Shown: positions 1-8,744 of the stretch, piece by piece
How the letters are laid out: each line of letters starts with the position of its first letter
Numbering within the stretch: position 1 is the stretch's first letter
NCBI RefSeq assembly: GCF_020662265.1
Contig: NZ_VEWM01000004.1
Coordinates: 1 to 51,759 of the forward strand
Reading direction: 5' to 3'
DNA length: 51,759 nt
DNA from: Psychrobacter sp. I-STPA6b
GTDB lineage: Bacteria; Pseudomonadota; Gammaproteobacteria; Pseudomonadales; Moraxellaceae
Made by a program: the position numbers and the translations under genes
Notes under the pieces: generated by a model
What the model was told of the DNA's origin: nothing
The model's input: only the letters and a program-made list of their open reading frames with translations
The model's database searches: none

Positions 1-33
1 ATTTTTTAAAGTGAATAAAGAAATAGGTATTTT

Positions 34-1129
34 ATGGAAACCAATCAATATGTAGAGCAAATCAAAGATTTAAGCAACCGAGCGACCGAGTTACGGGGGT
101 ATCTTTGACTTTGCAGGCAAGCAAGAACGCTTGGAAGAAGTCAACCTTGAGCTAGAAAACCCCAATCTCTGGGACGACCCCGAGCGAGCCACCAAAATTA
201 GCAAAGAAAAAAGCCAACTTGATGGGGTGATTGATACCATCGTTGGACTAGAAACCACGTTAGAAGATGCCAATGCCATGCTTGAGCTGGCGATTGAGGC
301 AGAGGACGAAAGCCTACTTAAAGACGTACAAAGTGAGCTAGACACCGCTCAAAAGCAGGTGGAAGAGTTAGAATTTAAACGTATGTTTAGCGGTGAAATG
401 GACGCTAATAACTGCTATTTGGACATTCAATCAGGTTCAGGCGGTACAGAAGCACAAGACTGGGCAGAAATGCTACTGCGTATGTACACCAGATGGTGTG
501 AGGCTCATGGCTTTAAGGTCGATGTGATTGAGGTATCAGCAGGGGGTGTGGCAGGGATTAAATCAGCGACCATTCAAGTCAAAGGTGATTATGCTTTTGG
601 TTGGCTACGCACCGAAACAGGGGTGCATCGTCTGGTACGCAAATCACCATTTGATAGCAATAATGGTCGCCATACTTCGTTTGCCTCAGTGTTTATCTCA
701 CCAGAAATTGATGACAATATTGACATTGATATTAATCCTGCTGATTTGCGTATTGATACCTATCGCTCAAGTGGGGCAGGTGGTCAGCATGTCAACACCA
801 CCGATTCGGCGGTGCGTATCACCCACGAACCCACAGGCACAGTGGTGGCGTGTCAAAATGAACGTAGCCAGCATGCCAATAAAGATACAGCAATGAAAAT
901 GCTACGTGCCAAGCTGTATGAGTTGGAAATGCAAAAACGCATGGAGAAACAGCAAGCCGTTGAGGATAATAAATCAGACATTGGTTGGGGTAGTCAAATT
1001 CGCTCGTATGTGCTTGATGATTCTCGTATTAAGGACTTACGCACAGGGGTTGAAACCTTTAATACTGGGGCGGTGCTTGATGGCGACCTTGACCAGTTTA
1101 TTGAGGCAAGTCTTAAGGCGGGGTTGTAA
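34..1129 (+). CDS. prfB: Peptide chain release factor 2 (RF2), programmed +1 frameshift
   Basis: RF2 recognises UGA and UAA stop codons and triggers peptide release on the ribosome. The gene starts at ATG 34. The first 24 codons end in CTT followed by an in-frame TGA at 106-108; a +1 shift then reads GAC at 107 and continues to the stop at 1129, giving about 364 residues, the usual length. In full-length numbering the tripeptide anticodon SPF is near 204-206 and the catalytic GGQ near 249-251, matching E. coli RF2 within one residue. Reading only the second frame from ATG 131 would miss the N-terminus. The product autoregulates: low RF2 lets the ribosome pause at TGA and shift. No complete gene is visible upstream. 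Confidence 0.97.
94..109 (+). promoter_or_regulatory. prfB programmed +1 frameshift site
   Basis: The sequence CGGGGGTATCTTTGAC has the standard RF2 recoding layout: an internal Shine-Dalgarno-like G-rich run just upstream, a slippery CTT codon, then an in-frame TGA followed by C (weak termination context). Shifting CTT to TTT resumes reading at GAC and joins the two parts of prfB. Confidence 0.95.
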
Positions 1130-1186
1130 GTCTTTTTGCAAGATATACTATTCATAAGGGATGGCACTAGAAGGGATTGCTAAACG

Positions 1187-1873
1187 ATGAATGCTATTAA
1201 ACACGCACAAATTTCTGCTCGCCGTCATGGCGGTGTGGCAGAAGATTATTTAGACATTCATCAGTTTATTGACAGTACAAAAAACCTGTGTAGTGACAAT
1301 CGCCATCGTATTTTTCATACACTCTGGGCAGTCAATGAAATTGTCTTGCCCATTTTTGGTCATCAAATTACCAATAGTGATGGTGTACAAGTTGATGTCA
1401 AAGATATCTGTGAAAAAGACCATCTGTTGGTCGATTTCCGTCATCGTTTTATTCCTACCTTAGCTGACTTTGTGCAAGCCATGCAGGGTGAAGTTACCCC
1501 TGAGCAACAGCAAGCCATTCAGCGATTTCATAGTCAATATGCATTATCACCATCTATTAGTCGTTTGTTGTTATCACCATTGGCACTGACAGGACAATTA
1601 AAGTCATTGCTGATTACCCATAATAGTTGGTTTTTATTGTCAGTATTACCACGAATACCCAACCTAACAGAGACACAAACCACTTCAGCTACAGAAAATA
1701 TCTTAGCGTCTGCTTTGTTGGATGTTAAGTTCATTGATTTTGAGCTGGCAGGTGAAGTTATCTTTGCTGATATGCGTTTTGAGCAATGGATGAATCAAGG
1801 GGCGGACTATCCCCCATCAGCCCGCTATATTCAAAACATGCACCAGCATAATCTAAAACAAAATCTACAATAA
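1187..1873 (+). CDS. DUF6915-like hypothetical protein
   Basis: A 228-residue soluble protein without signal peptide or membrane segment. The first 105 residues have the look of the DUF6915 family: an N-terminal HA.ISARRHGG..EDYL.IH motif (His7, Gly15-16, Glu19-Asp20, His25), then a D..RHR.FH block near 37-44 and an acidic/His patch (EKDH) before IPTLADF. The remaining 120 residues are not recognised. It starts 57 bp after prfB and is followed 36 bp later by another hypothetical gene on the same strand, so co-transcription is possible. Family assignment is by motif memory only; function is unknown. Confidence 0.7.
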   Translation: MNAIKHAQISARRHGGVAEDYLDIHQFIDSTKNLCSDNRHRIFHTLWAVNEIVLPIFGHQITNSDGVQVDVKDICEKDHLLVDFRHRFIPTLADFVQAMQGEVTPEQQQAIQRFHSQYALSPSISRLLLSPLALTGQLKSLLITHNSWFLLSVLPRIPNLTETQTTSATENILASALLDVKFIDFELAGEVIFADMRFEQWMNQGADYPPSARYIQNMHQHNLKQNLQ

Positions 1874-1909
1874 CAACCATAATTTACATTGTATTAAGGG
1901 ACACAAGAT

Positions 1910-2953
1910 ATGGCATATGCAATCCACAGTCGAGGATTTGAATATAATGATGCATATTACGAGCTAAGTAATGCGGTCTCATTACACAAAACTTATACCA
2001 ATAAAATAGAGGCAATGAGTGAGTGGGCAAAGTTAGAACGGGATAATCTTGATTTGGATTTGCTGGTAAGAGAGCCTTTTGCAGACATGGAAAGTGATAA
2101 AAATTTGCAAAACTTACAGGTTTTGTTTGATAAGTTACGAGAACATGGTGTGGTAGTCAGCAAGGCGACCGAAGAAAAATTATCCAAAATACAAAGCCAA
2201 GAAGTAAATTTTTGGGATTGTTTTATAGATAGTCAAGAATTGCAACTTGATACACTAACTGATGAGCAATTGCTTGATGTGTTGTTGGCAGTGGATTGTA
2301 ATATTTACCGATTGACTGAATTTGACCCCATTCAGGACAAGCGTTATGTACTACAGATTTGTCACCCTGAGCGTTCATACTGCACACAAGGTTATAATTA
2401 TCTAAAAAACTTCGATGAAGAGTGGAGTGGTATTTGGGACGTGGTACACCCTGATGAATTTTTTGATTCAGACTTTTTTAAAAATATTGAAGTATTTGAA
2501 GGTGACTTTATCGCCACTGTATATCAACAAGCTGATGAGAATAACCCAATTCTACAAAGTCTATTGGTGCAATATGCACAACACTTTGCCATTAGACAAC
2601 TTGCTGTTAAACAACCAAGTGATGGGACTAATGGTGAAACAGAGTTACACTACCTAGGTGGTGATGTGCAGGCATTAAGGGCGGTTAATGCTGTATTGTC
2701 ACAACCATTTTTTCATATTCATGAATTAAGCTATGAAGAATTAATGCAATTGCAAGAAGAGCAAAACCAAGAAGAGCAAAACCAAGAAGAGCAAAACCAA
2801 GAAGAGCAAAACCAAGAAGAGCAAAACCAAGAAGAGCAAAACCAAGAAGAGCAAAACCAATACATAAATAAACAACATGAGGATAACTCGACTCATCATG
2901 AGCATAAAGCAAGGTCAAGTATCTGGCAAAAAGTGCGTCAGTGGTTTGGTTAA
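1910..2953 (+). CDS. Hypothetical protein with C-terminal EEQNQ tandem repeats
   Basis: A 347-residue protein of unrecognised family. Residues 1 to about 280 are acidic, mixed alpha/beta in composition, with no signal peptide or membrane segment. Residues about 282-317 consist of seven copies of a five-residue QEEQN unit encoded by perfect 15-bp DNA repeats; a His/Lys-rich tail ending in WQKVRQWFG follows. The start ATG 1910 is preceded by AAGGGA at a workable distance. Because the repeat unit is a multiple of three, copy-number change would alter protein length but not the reading frame. It lies in an apparent operon with the DUF6915-like gene upstream; no function can be assigned. Confidence 0.75.
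   Translation: MAYAIHSRGFEYNDAYYELSNAVSLHKTYTNKIEAMSEWAKLERDNLDLDLLVREPFADMESDKNLQNLQVLFDKLREHGVVVSKATEEKLSKIQSQEVNFWDCFIDSQELQLDTLTDEQLLDVLLAVDCNIYRLTEFDPIQDKRYVLQICHPERSYCTQGYNYLKNFDEEWSGIWDVVHPDEFFDSDFFKNIEVFEGDFIATVYQQADENNPILQSLLVQYAQHFAIRQLAVKQPSDGTNGETELHYLGGDVQALRAVNAVLSQPFFHIHELSYEELMQLQEEQNQEEQNQEEQNQEEQNQEEQNQEEQNQEEQNQYINKQHEDNSTHHEHKARSSIWQKVRQWFG
2753..2860 (+). repeat. 15-bp in-frame tandem repeat (7 copies)
   Basis: Unit CAAGAAGAGCAAAAC occurs seven times head to tail with no mismatch from 2753 to 2857, followed by a partial CAA. It encodes the QEEQN repeats of the surrounding gene. Perfect identity between copies points to recent slippage, so this is a candidate variable-number locus. 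Confidence 0.95.
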
Positions 2954-3112
2954 AGTAAAACAGAAAAAAATGTAGTTTTATTTTTCTATTTAATTCATAA
3001 TTCTGCTATTTCTAAAATTAGATTCTAAAATCAAAGTTTCCAAAATTAAGCGGATTATAAAGGGATAAAATTAATTTAGTTTTTATTTTATCTCTTTTTT
3101 TATAAAAAATAC

Positions 3113-3142
3113 TTGACTTTTATTTTTAAGCCTTTATTATAT
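3113..3142 (+). promoter_or_regulatory. Sigma70-type promoter of a small ORF
   Basis: TTGACT at 3113-3118 and TATTAT at 3135-3140 are 16 bp apart (TTATAT at 3137-3142 would give 18). The first good ribosome-binding site downstream is the AGGAG at 3178-3182 of the 33-codon ORF. Confidence 0.55.
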
Positions 3143-3190
3143 CCGCACATAACCTTTCCCATTAACCCACAACTTATAGGAGTAAAAGCA

Positions 3191-3292
3191 ATGTCGTTAT
3201 TTTCATCTGTGCTAACTAAAGCATTGGTTAATACAAAGCAGACAATCACCCCAGCAACGCTTAACTCTGTTGTGGGTATAAAATCAGTATAG
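3191..3292 (+). CDS. Small protein, 33 aa, unknown function
   Basis: ATG 3191 to TAG 3292 encodes 33 residues beginning MSLFSSVLTKALVNTK and ending VVGIKSV. It has a near-consensus AGGAG at 3178-3182, eight bases before the start, and a sigma70-type promoter 50-80 bp upstream. The peptide is cationic (three Lys, no acidic residue), mildly amphipathic and lacks Cys. It resembles no family I can name; a small membrane-active peptide, a leader peptide or the 5' end of a regulatory RNA are all possible. The coding claim rests on promoter, SD and spacing, not on homology. Confidence 0.45.
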   Translation: MSLFSSVLTKALVNTKQTITPATLNSVVGIKSV

Positions 3293-3891
3293 CTCTATAG
3301 TAGTAGGCTTTATTTATTACTAAGCTATATCCTCTGATTTTCTAAAACTGATTGTTTATAATTGGCTGTTTGGCGTATCTTGTGATGTCCATTTATGGCA
3401 TATGGCTGTTGTTTAATGGCTATTATGGTATAAGTGCAACAATGGTATGTTGTCAGTTGTGATGTCTAGTCTTTGTTTTATCCTCTCTTAAGAAATTTAA
3501 ACTTACAAGACAGCTTATAAGACAATAAGGTAAAAAGACCTTATCTTGATAGCTTATGTTTGTCTTTAAGTTACCTCTTAAACCGCTTTTTTTAGCACAT
3601 TCCAAAAACTTAAATTTACTTCGCTTTATAGTGAGCTGGTAAATAACAGAATCAATAACTAAACAAAACCTTTATTAGGTTAATTTGTTGGTGTTTTATC
3701 GTGTTGCTTTTTTATTTTGGCAATTCTTTAATAACGCCATAGGATTTTATTGCCCAAAATTTTGTACTTAACAAAAAATATGGGACGGAGATAGTTTTGT
3801 CTGCTGTTTTTTAAAAATACAGTTTTAATAAAATCCTTTTATAAAAAAGTAATAAGTCAAATTAACCCAATATAAAAAATGAGAAAAAACG
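3293..3891. other. Intergenic region between small ORF and rtcB
   Basis: About 600 AT-rich bases with no convincing ORF. It contains imperfect dyads directly after the small ORF (ATAGCT near 3290 pairing with AGCTAT near 3322) and a longer structured inverted repeat at 3500-3572. I found no good sigma54 (GG-N10-GC) site for an RtcR-type activator in front of rtcB, and no neighbouring rtcA or rtcR gene. Confidence 0.6.
3500..3572. other. Multi-stem inverted repeat, candidate structured RNA
   Basis: Outer arms AACTTA+AAGACA (3500-3512, one bulged C) pair with TGTCTT+TAAGTT (3561-3572). Inner arms AATAAGGT (3524-3531) and ACCTTAT (3538-3544) pair around a six-base loop. The structure has 12 outer and 7 inner base pairs with internal loops. 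It lies about 320 bp upstream of rtcB. It could be a small RNA, an mRNA leader fold, or a chance dyad in AT-rich DNA. Confidence 0.35.
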
Positions 3892-5106
3892 ATGAGCATA
3901 CAACTAACCTTAAATAAAAGTGGCAAACATGGCGTGCCAGTAAAGATTTACACCAGCGATGTTGAGCAATCTGCCTTGCAACAGCTCCGCAATCTTGCTC
4001 AGCTTGAATTTGTGCATTCACATATTGCGGTGATGCCTGACGTTCATGTCGGTAAAGGGGCAACGGTGGGCAGTGTGATACCGACCAAGTCGGCGATTAT
4101 CCCCTCGGCGGTGGGCGTAGATATTGGCTGTGGTATGAATGCCTTACGATTGTCATTAACCGCCAATGATTTGCCTGACAACCTAAAGCCATTACGCCTT
4201 GCCATTGAGCAACAAGTCCCCGTTGGCTTTAACATGCACAAGCAAATTGAGGCAAAAATATCGACCCTTGACCCATTGGCAAAACGCCTAAAACCCATTA
4301 CCGATAAGCACAAAGGCTTATTAAAAATGCTCAAAGGCTTTGAGCGTACATGGGCAAAACAGCTTGGTACATTGGGTGGTGGTAATCACTTTATTGAGCT
4401 GTGTTTGGACGAAAACAATGACGTTTGGGTGATGTTACATTCAGGCAGTCGCGGTATTGGCAACTGTATCGGGCAGTATTTTATTAACCTTGCCAAAAAG
4501 GAGCGTCAATCCCGTTTTGGTCATGTGCCAGACCGTGATTTGTCCTATTTTGCTGAAGGGTCGGACAGCTTTGCCGATTATATCGAGGCGGTGGAATGGG
4601 CTCAGGATTATGCCATGCAAAACCGCAAAGAGATGATGCGATTGGTCATCAAAGCCATGCAATCACCACAAACGGGCTTGCCTCGTTTTCAAATCACCAA
4701 AGAGGCGATTAATTGCCATCATAACTACGTCAATGAAGAAGTTCATTTTGGCGAAACCGTTTATGTGACCCGCAAAGGGGCGATTAGTGCTTATAGCGAG
4801 GAGCTTGGCATTATCCCCGGTTCGATGGGAGCAAAATCCTTTATTGTGCGTGGACTTGGCAATCCACAATCGTTCTGCTCATGCTCGCATGGGGCAGGTC
4901 GCAAAATGAGTCGTGGTAAGGCAGTGCGTCAGTTTAATTTGGACGATTTACGTCTGCAAACCGAAGGCGTGGAATGTCGTAAAGACAAAGGCGTGATGGA
5001 CGAAATCCCCAGTGCTTATAAGGATATTGACGAGGTGATGGCAAACCAAAGTGATTTGGTAGAAGTGGTGCATACGCTGAAACAAGTGATGTGTATTAAA
5101 GGCTAA
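3892..5106 (+). CDS. rtcB: RNA 3'-phosphate/5'-OH ligase RtcB
   Basis: RtcB joins RNA ends bearing 2',3'-cyclic phosphate or 3'-phosphate to 5'-OH ends with GTP and Mn2+, serving RNA repair in the cytoplasm. At 404 residues it is full length. Visible landmarks are the metal-binding GVDIGCGM block (Asp77, Cys80), the GGGNHFIE block near residues 162-169, HSGSRGIGN, and CSCSHGAGRKMSR, whose His333 corresponds to the guanylylated histidine (His337 in E. coli). The start ATG 3892 matches the family N-terminus. Unlike the enterobacterial locus there is no rtcA or rtcR next to it, so control is likely different. A very long hairpin begins at its stop codon. Confidence 0.95.
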   Translation: MSIQLTLNKSGKHGVPVKIYTSDVEQSALQQLRNLAQLEFVHSHIAVMPDVHVGKGATVGSVIPTKSAIIPSAVGVDIGCGMNALRLSLTANDLPDNLKPLRLAIEQQVPVGFNMHKQIEAKISTLDPLAKRLKPITDKHKGLLKMLKGFERTWAKQLGTLGGGNHFIELCLDENNDVWVMLHSGSRGIGNCIGQYFINLAKKERQSRFGHVPDRDLSYFAEGSDSFADYIEAVEWAQDYAMQNRKEMMRLVIKAMQSPQTGLPRFQITKEAINCHHNYVNEEVHFGETVYVTRKGAISAYSEELGIIPGSMGAKSFIVRGLGNPQSFCSCSHGAGRKMSRGKAVRQFNLDDLRLQTEGVECRKDKGVMDEIPSAYKDIDEVMANQSDLVEVVHTLKQVMCIKG

Positions 5107-5215
5107 TAGCAAACCTGCAAATCCGCCTACCTGTGTCAGACATGTTCAATGTACTAACTTGTACAATTTTCACATGTCTTCCTTGGTAGGCAGATTTTCG
5201 CAATTGCTATTTTTT
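5105..5215 (+). terminator. Very long nested hairpin with T-run after rtcB
   Basis: From the rtcB stop codon onward, nested arms pair: AATAGC (5105) with GCTATT (5211), GCCTACC (5125-5131) with GGTAGGC (about 5185-5191), AGACATGT with ACATGTCT, and TGTAC with GTACA around a short TAACT loop; six Ts follow from 5210. It can act as a rho-independent terminator, but at about 107 bases the stem is far longer than needed, so a palindromic mobile remnant is an alternative. Confidence 0.6.
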
Positions 5216-5264
5216 ACCATGACCATGATATTTTTAATCAAATAGAAAATAGGAAAACAAAAAA

Positions 5265-5534
5265 ATGAGCTTAAAAGAGACATTAAAACAAGCCAAACAG
5301 TTAGAGCGTTTGGCAGAAATGCAAAAACAGGATAAGCAGGACTCACAATCAAACACAGATGTTCCTGTCAGCCGTTCATTAGGTGCGGTCAAACCTCGCA
5401 ACTATTTGGCACTCAATCCGCTACTAAGAAAAGGTGGCGTACATGAAAAAGACGATGTCAAAATCGTGCGTAAAAAACGTCGTCGTGAGACTAAGCAAAA
5501 GTTACGGCAAACAGATTGGCTGTCGGAGCTGTGA
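5265..5534 (+). CDS. Small basic hypothetical protein
   Basis: An 89-residue protein with an N-terminal charged helix (LKETLKQAKQLERLAEMQ), a central SLGAVKPRNYLALNPLLRKGG segment and a very basic stretch (VRKKRRRETKQKLRQ) before the C-terminal DWLSEL. No signal peptide, membrane segment or metal motif is seen. The basic tail suggests nucleic-acid or ribosome contact, but this is only composition. The start ATG is preceded by an AGGAAAAC stretch. It is flanked by rtcB and ppnP on the same strand but separated from both by 100-160 bp and by the long hairpin. Family not recognised. Confidence 0.65.
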   Translation: MSLKETLKQAKQLERLAEMQKQDKQDSQSNTDVPVSRSLGAVKPRNYLALNPLLRKGGVHEKDDVKIVRKKRRRETKQKLRQTDWLSEL

Positions 5535-5637
5535 GTTGGTTAAATAGTGATTGACAAAGGCTTAGTAATTAAGTTTACTAAGCTGTTACTATTAAACTTA
5601 TGGTCATATTTATATTAACAGTTAAAAGGAGATAATC

Positions 5638-5922
5638 ATGCCAAAAATTAACCAGTATTTTGATAACAAAGTAACTTCAATTGGCTTTCAAACCGCTAAT
5701 AAGCCTGCTACTGTCGGGGTGATGGAAGTGGGTGAATATGAGTTTGGTACTAGCGAGTTTGAAACCATGACCGTTGTTAGCGGTGCATTAACGGTGAAAC
5801 TACCTGATAGTGATGACTGGCAAACCTTTTTGGAAGGTGAACAGTTTACCGTTGAGGCTCAGCAAAAATTTGCGGTCAAAGTGGAGATGGAAACTGCTTA
5901 TTTATGTACGTATGGTAAGTAA
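5638..5922 (+). CDS. ppnP: Pyrimidine/purine nucleoside phosphorylase (YaiE/PpnP family)
   Basis: PpnP (formerly DUF1255) catalyses phosphorolysis of several purine and pyrimidine nucleosides, releasing base and ribose 1-phosphate for salvage. The 94-residue length is typical. The single cupin-like beta-barrel shows in the family blocks: [12 protein letters not shown] at 7-18, [29 protein letters not shown] with the conserved Met-Thr-Val, and the C-terminal CTYGK. Start ATG 5638 follows AAAAGGAGATAATC, an excellent ribosome-binding site. It stands alone, with a strong terminator 40 bp downstream. Confidence 0.92.
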   Translation: MPKINQYFDNKVTSIGFQTANKPATVGVMEVGEYEFGTSEFETMTVVSGALTVKLPDSDDWQTFLEGEQFTVEAQQKFAVKVEMETAYLCTYGK

Positions 5923-5959
5923 GCTGGCTAAATAGACATTAGCGAATAATGATATCAAG

Positions 5960-6007
5960 CCCCAGTTGTTCTGTTTTAATACTTAAAATAGGGTAACTGG
6001 GGATTTT
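5960..6007. terminator. Rho-independent terminator (ppnP)
   Basis: CCCCAGTT at 5960-5967 pairs with AACTGGGG at 5995-6002, followed by ATTTTT. It lies between convergent ppnP and the minus-strand J-domain gene, and mainly serves the plus-strand transcript. Confidence 0.75.
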
Positions 6008-6042
6008 TCTGCCAGTTATATTCTCATACTAGCTATAGTGTT

Positions 6043-8415
6043 TTATAACTCCAAACTGGCAGTAAAATGCCATATTCTAAATAAAGAAATTGCCCAAAAT
6101 ATAAGTAAGAATAATAATAAAATGATAGTAATAATCAGATTAATATTGTTAGGAATGATTGTGCCAATAGCAAATATAGTGAAAAATAATGAAAATAAAG
6201 CAAACGCAGATATAAAAAACATAACAACTTCAGCATAAAGGGGCAGTTCACTATATATAGACTTACTATTTGCCCATATTTTTAGCCATAATGGGATAGA
6301 TAAAAATATCCATAGCCAGTGTAAAGGTTGTATTAATATGGTTTCATTTGATTGGGTGAGTACAGCCAATATATTTAACAGTACCCATACACTAAATAGC
6401 ACACTAATGTACCAAGCTCCCAGTGCTAAGTGGATGTTTTTTGCTCGGTAAGCCAGCAATAATACCATAATCAGTCCCAGCCCATTTTGTAATAAAAACA
6501 GACTTGCTTCTGCTGATAGGGGCAAGGTGATAGCTAATTTCTGCGGTAATAGGATACTCAGTAGGTATGCACTGACAATTAATACAATGGCTATGGGTTT
6601 GGATAACATCATACCCAGAGTTGAGAGGGTTGAGTATGATTTTTTAGGTGGTTGCGGTTGATTGTGGAAAAAGCTGTTGCTATGCATAAATAGCCTAAGC
6701 TGTATCTGCCAAAATATAACAGTAAAGCTAAGCAATAAAAAAACACCCATACTATCTATAATGATATGTTGCCAAGTCCACAATGGATTAGCATAGATTA
6801 AGGATATGGTGATGACAAAAACTGTGGCAATAACTGCCAATACACAAAACACCGATGGTCTTAAAAATCCATTAAATAACAGTTGATATAAAAAATTTAT
6901 CTTTTTGGAACAGTGCCAGTATTGATAAACTTTAGAAGGTTTACTTGAGGTTTTTTTAGCCTCTGCAATATTATTTATATAGTCTGGGTCAGTTAAGCCA
7001 TGAGCATTTAACCATTCATAGTGTTGGATATCTTTTTCAACAGTACGTAATTTTTTAATAAGGATAATGACTTTATAGGGCAGTAGAAGACGGTAAAAAA
7101 ACTGCCAATGCCACCGCCAAGATTGCCACTTTGAAGGCTTTGCTTGATAGTCTGTCTGGTATTGATTGCATTGATAGCAAAGTTGTTGAGTATCAGAATG
7201 GTCATGATTGCCATCGCTATCGTCATTATCACCATTATTATTGTTTTTAGTATCAGCTTCTTGATAGTAATAATCAGCAATGATATTAGATTTATCACCA
7301 TTGTCTGTGTACCACTGCTTATACAGGGACGGATGATGATAGGATAAATAATCTGCAAAATCATGCAGTGTGTTGATTTTAAACTCAGGGATATAATTTT
7401 GTATTAGTTCAGGTAGGTAATGCCATGGAAAACGGTATCTATCTATACCTTGTAAATGCTTGTGCCAAGAGAAGTGTTGATAAGCTAGAAAAAACTCATT
7501 CACCAAGTTTGTGTGGGTATTATAAAAAAAGAAGATAAATAGGGATTGCTCAAAATATGCTTGGCTTTGCTCATCATTAAGTAGTTGGTTGTTTTCGATA
7601 TCCCATTGCAATTGCTCAAAAAAATGTCCTTTTATAATGCTATCCTGCCACTGTTTTTCGATATAGTTTAAGTCGGCATTTAGGTCATGATGTTGTGATA
7701 AGACACTAAAAAAATTTTGTTGATTATTTTGTTGATAAAAATTAATCAGTGATGATAGATATTGCCACATATCAAAGCCAGTGTGGATATACTTGGTTTT
7801 TTGTTGCCACTGTAATGTATCAACTGTAAAGCAAAAACTGATTGGATAATTGGGTGCATGAGCCAGATGCCAGTTGAATAGTGTTTCTTCAAATTCTATG
7901 GTTTCATCAAGGGCTAGAGTATGTCGCTGTGCGAATTGATGAGACAAGCAGTGGTATAAGGCTAAGTCAGCATCATCTAAATTTGGGTGCAGTTTGTGAC
8001 AGCTATCCCATGCTTGTTGCCATGTTTCTAATTTGCTTATACTGCAGACAGGATTAGCACTGCTTGTAGTAGGACTGTCCTCAAGGTTAGGCTTATTTTC
8101 TATAGTGTGATACGTATCATTTGTATCATTGTCGTAGCTATGGTCATAGCCCTGTTCATAGTGATGCTTATAGTCTAGGTTTGCATCAACTGTAAATTCA
8201 GTATCTGATTTATCTACATATTCTTCATCTTCTGCCAGTAACTCTATATTTGCCAAGTTTGCCAATGCCGTTTCATAAGCTTCTCGCAACTGGCGAAAAC
8301 CAGTTGGATTTTTATCAGGTTTATTGTCTTTTAGCTGTTTGGCATAAGCACGTTTGATAAGGTTTTTATCAGTAGTTGGCTCAATAGCAAGAATTTCCCA
8401 ACAGTCTTTTTGCAT
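6043..8415 (-). CDS. J-domain-containing polytopic membrane protein
   Basis: A 790-residue protein. Residues about 5-55 (CWEILAIEPTTDKNLIKRAYAKQL...) form a divergent J domain of the kind that recruits DnaK; the usual HPD is reduced to KPD in DNKPDK. A long, acidic, Asn/Asp/His-rich central region follows, including a stretch of Asp, Asn and His near residues 385-405. The C-terminal 250 residues hold about eight hydrophobic segments. The protein therefore probably sits in the inner membrane with the J domain in the cytoplasm. Similar J-domain/TM proteins are common in Moraxellaceae, but their client is unknown. It diverges from the acyl-CoA synthetase gene across a 329-bp gap. Confidence 0.75.
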   Translation of the reverse strand: MQKDCWEILAIEPTTDKNLIKRAYAKQLKDNKPDKNPTGFRQLREAYETALANLANIELLAEDEEYVDKSDTEFTVDANLDYKHHYEQGYDHSYDNDTNDTYHTIENKPNLEDSPTTSSANPVCSISKLETWQQAWDSCHKLHPNLDDADLALYHCLSHQFAQRHTLALDETIEFEETLFNWHLAHAPNYPISFCFTVDTLQWQQKTKYIHTGFDMWQYLSSLINFYQQNNQQNFFSVLSQHHDLNADLNYIEKQWQDSIIKGHFFEQLQWDIENNQLLNDEQSQAYFEQSLFIFFFYNTHTNLVNEFFLAYQHFSWHKHLQGIDRYRFPWHYLPELIQNYIPEFKINTLHDFADYLSYHHPSLYKQWYTDNGDKSNIIADYYYQEADTKNNNNGDNDDSDGNHDHSDTQQLCYQCNQYQTDYQAKPSKWQSWRWHWQFFYRLLLPYKVIILIKKLRTVEKDIQHYEWLNAHGLTDPDYINNIAEAKKTSSKPSKVYQYWHCSKKINFLYQLLFNGFLRPSVFCVLAVIATVFVITISLIYANPLWTWQHIIIDSMGVFLLLSFTVIFWQIQLRLFMHSNSFFHNQPQPPKKSYSTLSTLGMMLSKPIAIVLIVSAYLLSILLPQKLAITLPLSAEASLFLLQNGLGLIMVLLLAYRAKNIHLALGAWYISVLFSVWVLLNILAVLTQSNETILIQPLHWLWIFLSIPLWLKIWANSKSIYSELPLYAEVVMFFISAFALFSLFFTIFAIGTIIPNNINLIITIILLLFLLIFWAISLFRIWHFTASLEL

Positions 8416-8744
8416 AATGTCTCAGATAACTTTATTGTAATAAATGATAGAAGAGTAGCAGAGGTTGAGAAAGTTTATCATTTTTTAGGTTTGGTTTTAT
8501 GATGAGTATTATTTGTTTGTGGCGTTTAGTCTGGGCTTTAAGAGTCATAAGTATTTAGGTGACTGGGTAAACACGAATTTAGATAAATACTCTAAATAGG
8601 CAAGTAATCAGAAGTAAAATCTTAAAAGAGACGATTAATGATAATCGTAAAAATGATACAATATGTATTGAAATAATGGTTATAATGCGCTATTAATAGG
8701 TCATAGGATTTTATATTAGTTAACGTAGCTAAAGGACTAGCCTT
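8416..8744. other. Divergent intergenic region with dyad at 8631-8648
   Basis: This AT-rich gap separates the minus-strand J-domain gene from the acyl-CoA synthetase gene. It holds a dyad at 8631-8648, ACGATTA and TAATCGT around four bases, followed by GATACAAT and a TATAATG at about 8690. The dyad sits where an operator for the downstream fatty-acid genes could be; its central AATGATAATC also resembles half of a Fur box. No ORF is evident. Confidence 0.45.

Noticed and set aside
2685..2918. Minus-strand ORF with GFALL repeats
   Set aside because: It is the antisense of the 15-bp tandem repeat inside the EEQNQ gene.
3600..3891. Sigma54 promoter for rtcB under an RtcR-type activator
   Set aside because: TGGCAATTCTTTAAT is only loosely similar to TGGCAC-N5-TTGC and no rtcR is adjacent.
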